DNA from: Suttonella ornithocola
GTDB lineage: Bacteria; Pseudomonadota; Gammaproteobacteria; Cardiobacteriales; Cardiobacteriaceae
Direction of reading: 5' to 3'
NCBI RefSeq assembly: GCF_001889065.1
Contig: NZ_LWHB01000110.1
Location: 1-16,527, forward strand
DNA length: 16,527 nt
Below the pieces are notes generated by a model. That model had not been told where the DNA came from and made no database searches. It worked only from the letters and a program-made list of their open reading frames with translations. Shown here one piece after another: positions 13,389 to 16,527 of the stretch; within the stretch, counting starts at the first letter, position 1; each line of letters begins with the position of its first letter. A program made the translations under genes and the position numbers.

Positions 13389-16208
13389 ATGGCATCATAT
13401 AAAGAACAAATTGAAAGCTCGGGTCTTTCGGGTGGCAATGCCGCATATATTGAAGAGCTTTATGAAGACTTCCTAGCGGATCCTGATTCAGTTGGTGAAA
13501 ATTGGCAACAATATTTTAAAGAAATAAAAGCAAATTCTGAGGCAGAAGTTTCCCGATTAGACGTTCAGGCAAAGTTTGAAGCGTTGGCGAAACTTCCTGC
13601 AATGGCTTCTGGAAATGCTGAAATTAGCAATAAGCAATTAGGGGTTTTAAATTTAATTAAAGCTTATCGTTTGCGTGGGCATTGGCATGCAGATTTAGAT
13701 CCCGCTAAAATTCGTGAGCGTCATGAAGTTCCAGCAATTACTTTAGCTTATCATGGTTTAAGCGAAGCAGATTTAGACACAGTTTTTAGTGTCAATGGTG
13801 CTTTTGGGCAATCAGAAATGAAGCTCAGAGATTTGGTTGAAAAGCTATCCCGAACTTATAGCAGTCATCTAGGCTTGGAATATGCCCATGTTTGGGAGAA
13901 AGCAGAAACGGTTTGGTTAACAGAAACGATTGAAAAAAGTGCGGGCGAATATCCCCATAGCGCAGACGATAAAAAGCATCTACTACGTCAGCTAGTTGCT
14001 GCAGATGGTATGGAAAAGTATTTACATAAGCGTTATGTTGGACAAAAAAGATTCTCTCTTGAAGGGGGAGATGCGTTAATCCCTTTAACCAATACTTTGA
14101 TATGTGAATTAGCGCATATTGGTACAGAGGAAATTTGTATCGGTATGGCGCATCGTGGTCGCCTTAATATGCTAATTAATATTTTAGGGAAAAAGCCACA
14201 AGTATTGTTTGATGAATTTGATGGTAAGTTCGTTCCTGCTGCTAATCGTAGCGGAGATGTAAAATATCATATGGGTTTTTCTTCTTATATTGAAGTAGAT
14301 GGTCAAAAGGTTGATTTGTCTTTGGCTTATAATCCCTCACATCTAGAGTTTGTTAATGCAGTTACCTTGGGATCAACTCGTGCGCGCTTAGAAAGACGCC
14401 GTATGGAAGTTGGTCAGAATGCTGAAATGCTAGATGTCGCGAATAAGGCAGTTCCAATTGTGATTCATGGAGATGCAGCGTTAGCAGGTCAGGGAATTAA
14501 CCAAGAGGTTTTGCAATTATCGCAATTACGGGGCTATCAAGTTGGTGGTTCTATCCATATTGCAGTGAATAATCAAATTGGATTTACGACTTCAAATTTA
14601 CAAGATGCCCGTTCATCTATGTATTGCACCGATATTGCTAAATCTATTCAAGCTCCTATTATCCATGTCAATGGTGATGATCCAGAGGCAGTAGCGTTTG
14701 CCGGAAAAATGGCAGTTGGCTATTTGAAAAGATTCCAAAAAGATATTTTTATTGATTTGGTTTGTTATCGCCGCTTAGGTCATAATGAAGCTGATGAGCC
14801 TTCAGCGACTCAGCCTAAAATGTACGAAAAAATCCGTAATCATCCTGTTCCGGCAAAAGTGTATGCAGATAAGTTAGTTAAAGAAGGGGTGATTGATAAA
14901 GATACTTATCAAGCGTATCAAGAAGATTATCGGGTACGTTTAGAAAGTGGAGAGCGTGTTGCAGAAGCTAAGCAAATTGATGGTAATGGTGATTTCTTAG
15001 CAGAGGAATGGAAAGCATTAGCTAATCAAGATTGGGATGCGACTGTTGATACTACTTTCCCTATCGACCGCTTGAAGGTATTGGGAGAAAGGACGTTCTC
15101 TGTCCCAGAAGATTTCACACCTCATGCTTTAGTTAAGCGTATTTTAGCTAACCGCCGTGAAATGGCTGCAGGTGAGCAGTCTTTAGATTGGGGTGCAGCA
15201 GAAAATTTAGCGTACGCTACTTTACTTGATCAAGGCTACCAAATTCGCGTCTCTGGAGAAGATTGCGGTAGAGGAACTTTCTCGCATCGTCATGCTGTTT
15301 TACATGATCAAAAAACAGGTGAAAGTTATCTACCTCTCCAACATTTAAAAGACAATCAACCGTCTGTTCGCGTGATTGACTCTTTATTATCAGAAACGGG
15401 CGTATTAGGGTTTGAATATGGCTATTCTATTGCTGAACCTAAGGGCTTAACAATTTGGGAAGCTCAGTTTGGTGATTTTGCTAATGTTGCACAGGTCATC
15501 ATTGATCAGTTTATCGCTTCCGGTGAAACCAAATGGGGACGTTATAGTGGTTTGGTTATGTTGTTACCACATGGCTATGAAGGACAAGGACCTGAGCATT
15601 CTTCAGCACGATTAGAACGGTATTTACAGTTATGTGCAGATGATAATATGCAGGTTTGTGTCCCAACAACACCAGCACAGGTGTATCATATGTTGCGTCG
15701 TCAGGTATTGCGTGATTTCCGTAAGCCATTAATTGTGATGTCGCCGAAATCTTTGTTGCGCCATAAGCTTGCTGTCAGCGAATTATCGGAGTTGGCAGAA
15801 GGACATTTCCAAGAGGTCATTGGCGAAATTGATGCAATTGAACCTAAAGAAGTTAAGCGAATTGTTTTTTGTTCAGGAAAAGTCTATTACGATTTGTTGC
15901 AAAAACGTCGTGATGACAAGATTACTGACATTGCCATTATTCGATTGGAGCAAATTTATCCATTCCCGAAAAAGGCGATTAAAGAGATATTAGCTAAATA
16001 TCCAGAACAAGCAGAATTAATATGGTGTCAAGAAGAACCACGCAATCAAGGAGCATGGCATCATTTAATTGAACCATTTATGAATATACTAGACGGGCGT
16101 TCAATTCGTTATGCAGGTCGTCCAGAATCTGCATCAACGGCAGCAGGGTATGCCAAAGTTCATGCCAAAGAGCAATCGGAATTAGTAGATAAGGCTTTAG
16201 ATTTATAG
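13389..16208 (+). CDS. sucA: 2-oxoglutarate dehydrogenase E1 component
   Basis: SucA is the thiamine-diphosphate-dependent decarboxylase of the 2-oxoglutarate dehydrogenase complex. It decarboxylates 2-oxoglutarate and transfers the succinyl group to the lipoyl domain of SucB. The 939 residues match E. coli (933). The N-terminal segment (YIEELYEDFLADPDSVGENW, near 20-40) is the E2-contact region. GMAHRGRLNML near 251-262 carries the active-site histidine. VNNQIGFTTS and the RRLGHNEADEP stretch near 460-470 are E1 cofactor-region motifs. LPHGYEGQGPEHSSARLERYL lies in the C-terminal half. I start at 13389 (MASYKEQIESSG, the family N-terminus) rather than a TTG at 13359. It has its own promoter, is not preceded by sdh genes here, and leads 19 nt later into sucB. 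Confidence 0.97.
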   Translation: MASYKEQIESSGLSGGNAAYIEELYEDFLADPDSVGENWQQYFKEIKANSEAEVSRLDVQAKFEALAKLPAMASGNAEISNKQLGVLNLIKAYRLRGHWHADLDPAKIRERHEVPAITLAYHGLSEADLDTVFSVNGAFGQSEMKLRDLVEKLSRTYSSHLGLEYAHVWEKAETVWLTETIEKSAGEYPHSADDKKHLLRQLVAADGMEKYLHKRYVGQKRFSLEGGDALIPLTNTLICELAHIGTEEICIGMAHRGRLNMLINILGKKPQVLFDEFDGKFVPAANRSGDVKYHMGFSSYIEVDGQKVDLSLAYNPSHLEFVNAVTLGSTRARLERRRMEVGQNAEMLDVANKAVPIVIHGDAALAGQGINQEVLQLSQLRGYQVGGSIHIAVNNQIGFTTSNLQDARSSMYCTDIAKSIQAPIIHVNGDDPEAVAFAGKMAVGYLKRFQKDIFIDLVCYRRLGHNEADEPSATQPKMYEKIRNHPVPAKVYADKLVKEGVIDKDTYQAYQEDYRVRLESGERVAEAKQIDGNGDFLAEEWKALANQDWDATVDTTFPIDRLKVLGERTFSVPEDFTPHALVKRILANRREMAAGEQSLDWGAAENLAYATLLDQGYQIRVSGEDCGRGTFSHRHAVLHDQKTGESYLPLQHLKDNQPSVRVIDSLLSETGVLGFEYGYSIAEPKGLTIWEAQFGDFANVAQVIIDQFIASGETKWGRYSGLVMLLPHGYEGQGPEHSSARLERYLQLCADDNMQVCVPTTPAQVYHMLRRQVLRDFRKPLIVMSPKSLLRHKLAVSELSELAEGHFQEVIGEIDAIEPKEVKRIVFCSGKVYYDLLQKRRDDKITDIAIIRLEQIYPFPKKAIKEILAKYPEQAELIWCQEEPRNQGAWHHLIEPFMNILDGRSIRYAGRPESASTAAGYAKVHAKEQSELVDKALDL

Positions 16209-16227
16209 GAATTGAAGAGAGGTATAT

Positions 16228-16527
16228 ATGACAACAGAAGTGAAAGTTCCAGACTTGCCAGAATCCGTTGCTGATGCGACTTTGGTTAACTGGCATAAAA
16301 AAGCAGGTGATTTTGTCAATGAGGGAGAAAACCTTGTTGATTTAGAAACAGATAAAGTCGTTTTAGAATTGCCTGCACCAATGAGCGGTATTCTAAAAGA
16401 AATTAAAGTAGATGATGGTTCAACAGTGACTGGTGGTGATGTTGTTGCTATTATGGAAGCTGGTGAAGCGCCAGCAGAAACGACTAGTTCAGATGATAAA
16501 GCTTCATCAGGTGAGGCTGCACAATCC
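16228..16527 (+). CDS. sucB: Dihydrolipoamide succinyltransferase (E2), N-terminal 100 residues
   Basis: SucB forms the core of the 2-oxoglutarate dehydrogenase complex and passes succinyl groups to CoA. Only the lipoyl domain and the start of a linker are in the window. The protein opens TEVKVPDLPESVADATLVNW, and the lipoyl-accepting residue is Lys43 in ETDKVVLELPAP. After about residue 82 an Ala/Glu/Ser-rich linker begins (EAPAETTSSDDKASSGEAA). GAGAGG precedes the ATG. It is cotranscribed with sucA and continues past the right edge of the window. Confidence 0.95.
   Translation, partial: MTTEVKVPDLPESVADATLVNWHKKAGDFVNEGENLVDLETDKVVLELPAPMSGILKEIKVDDGSTVTGGDVVAIMEAGEAPAETTSSDDKASSGEAAQS

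Noticed and set aside
15769..16296. Short open frames overlapping the end of sucA on both strands
   Set aside because: SucA is continuous and conserved through this stretch; these are shadow frames.

Overview
The window reads as core chromosome of a low-GC gammaproteobacterium. The evidence is the gene set and protein styles: IF-1, MiaB, TrhP/YegQ, DUF2333, SucA-SucB and a zinc-independent L36 behind a Zur-type operator. Nothing fixes the genus. A member of the Cardiobacteriales or a similar small host-associated lineage would fit, but that is a guess. No CRISPR, rRNA, tRNA, phage or transposase gene is visible. The one mobile element is a 96-bp non-autonomous insertion.

Layout. At 1-1097 (minus) is the N-terminal two thirds of a BCCT-family betaine/carnitine/choline-type transporter, cut by the window edge. 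A gene-free stretch with small palindromes follows, then infA (minus, 1399-1617) with its own terminator and promoter. Divergent from infA, a tight plus-strand run holds cysE, a group I cysteine desulfurase and an A-type Fe-S carrier (1748-3865), together a compact cysteine-to-Fe-S module. It is followed directly by DUF2333, a TPR-like protein and an exported helical protein (3875-6275), all overlapping or nearly so. miaB (6332-7708) has its own -10 box and is followed after 2 nt by two tandem PF10127-type nucleotidyltransferase genes (7711-9635). Both are broken: the first by an in-frame amber codon, the second by the 96-bp element. Removing the element and one copy of its TA target restores the second reading frame exactly.

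A hairpin at 9621-9653 separates these from a minus-strand block. That block contains a MuiA/DUF4139-family exported protein (12916-11372), then trhP (11315-9975), then a small membrane-anchored protein with an L7/L12-like motif (9965-9660). Divergent from the MuiA-like gene is rpmJ2 (13031-13156), a 41-residue L36 lacking part of the zinc ribbon. A 39-bp palindrome matching the Zur box sits over its -10 region. After a strong terminator come a good sigma-70 promoter, sucA (13389-16208) and the first 100 codons of sucB, the E1 and E2 components of 2-oxoglutarate dehydrogenase.

How the genes relate. Cysteine synthesis, sulfur mobilisation and an Fe-S carrier lie near two tRNA-modification genes: MiaB, a radical-SAM Fe-S enzyme, and TrhP, whose family has conserved cysteines. 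The broken nucleotidyltransferases sit directly behind miaB. The two most notable features are the cleanly reconstructable element insertion into a paired nucleotidyltransferase locus, and the Zur-type operator shared by a zinc-independent ribosomal protein and a divergent cell-envelope gene of unknown function.
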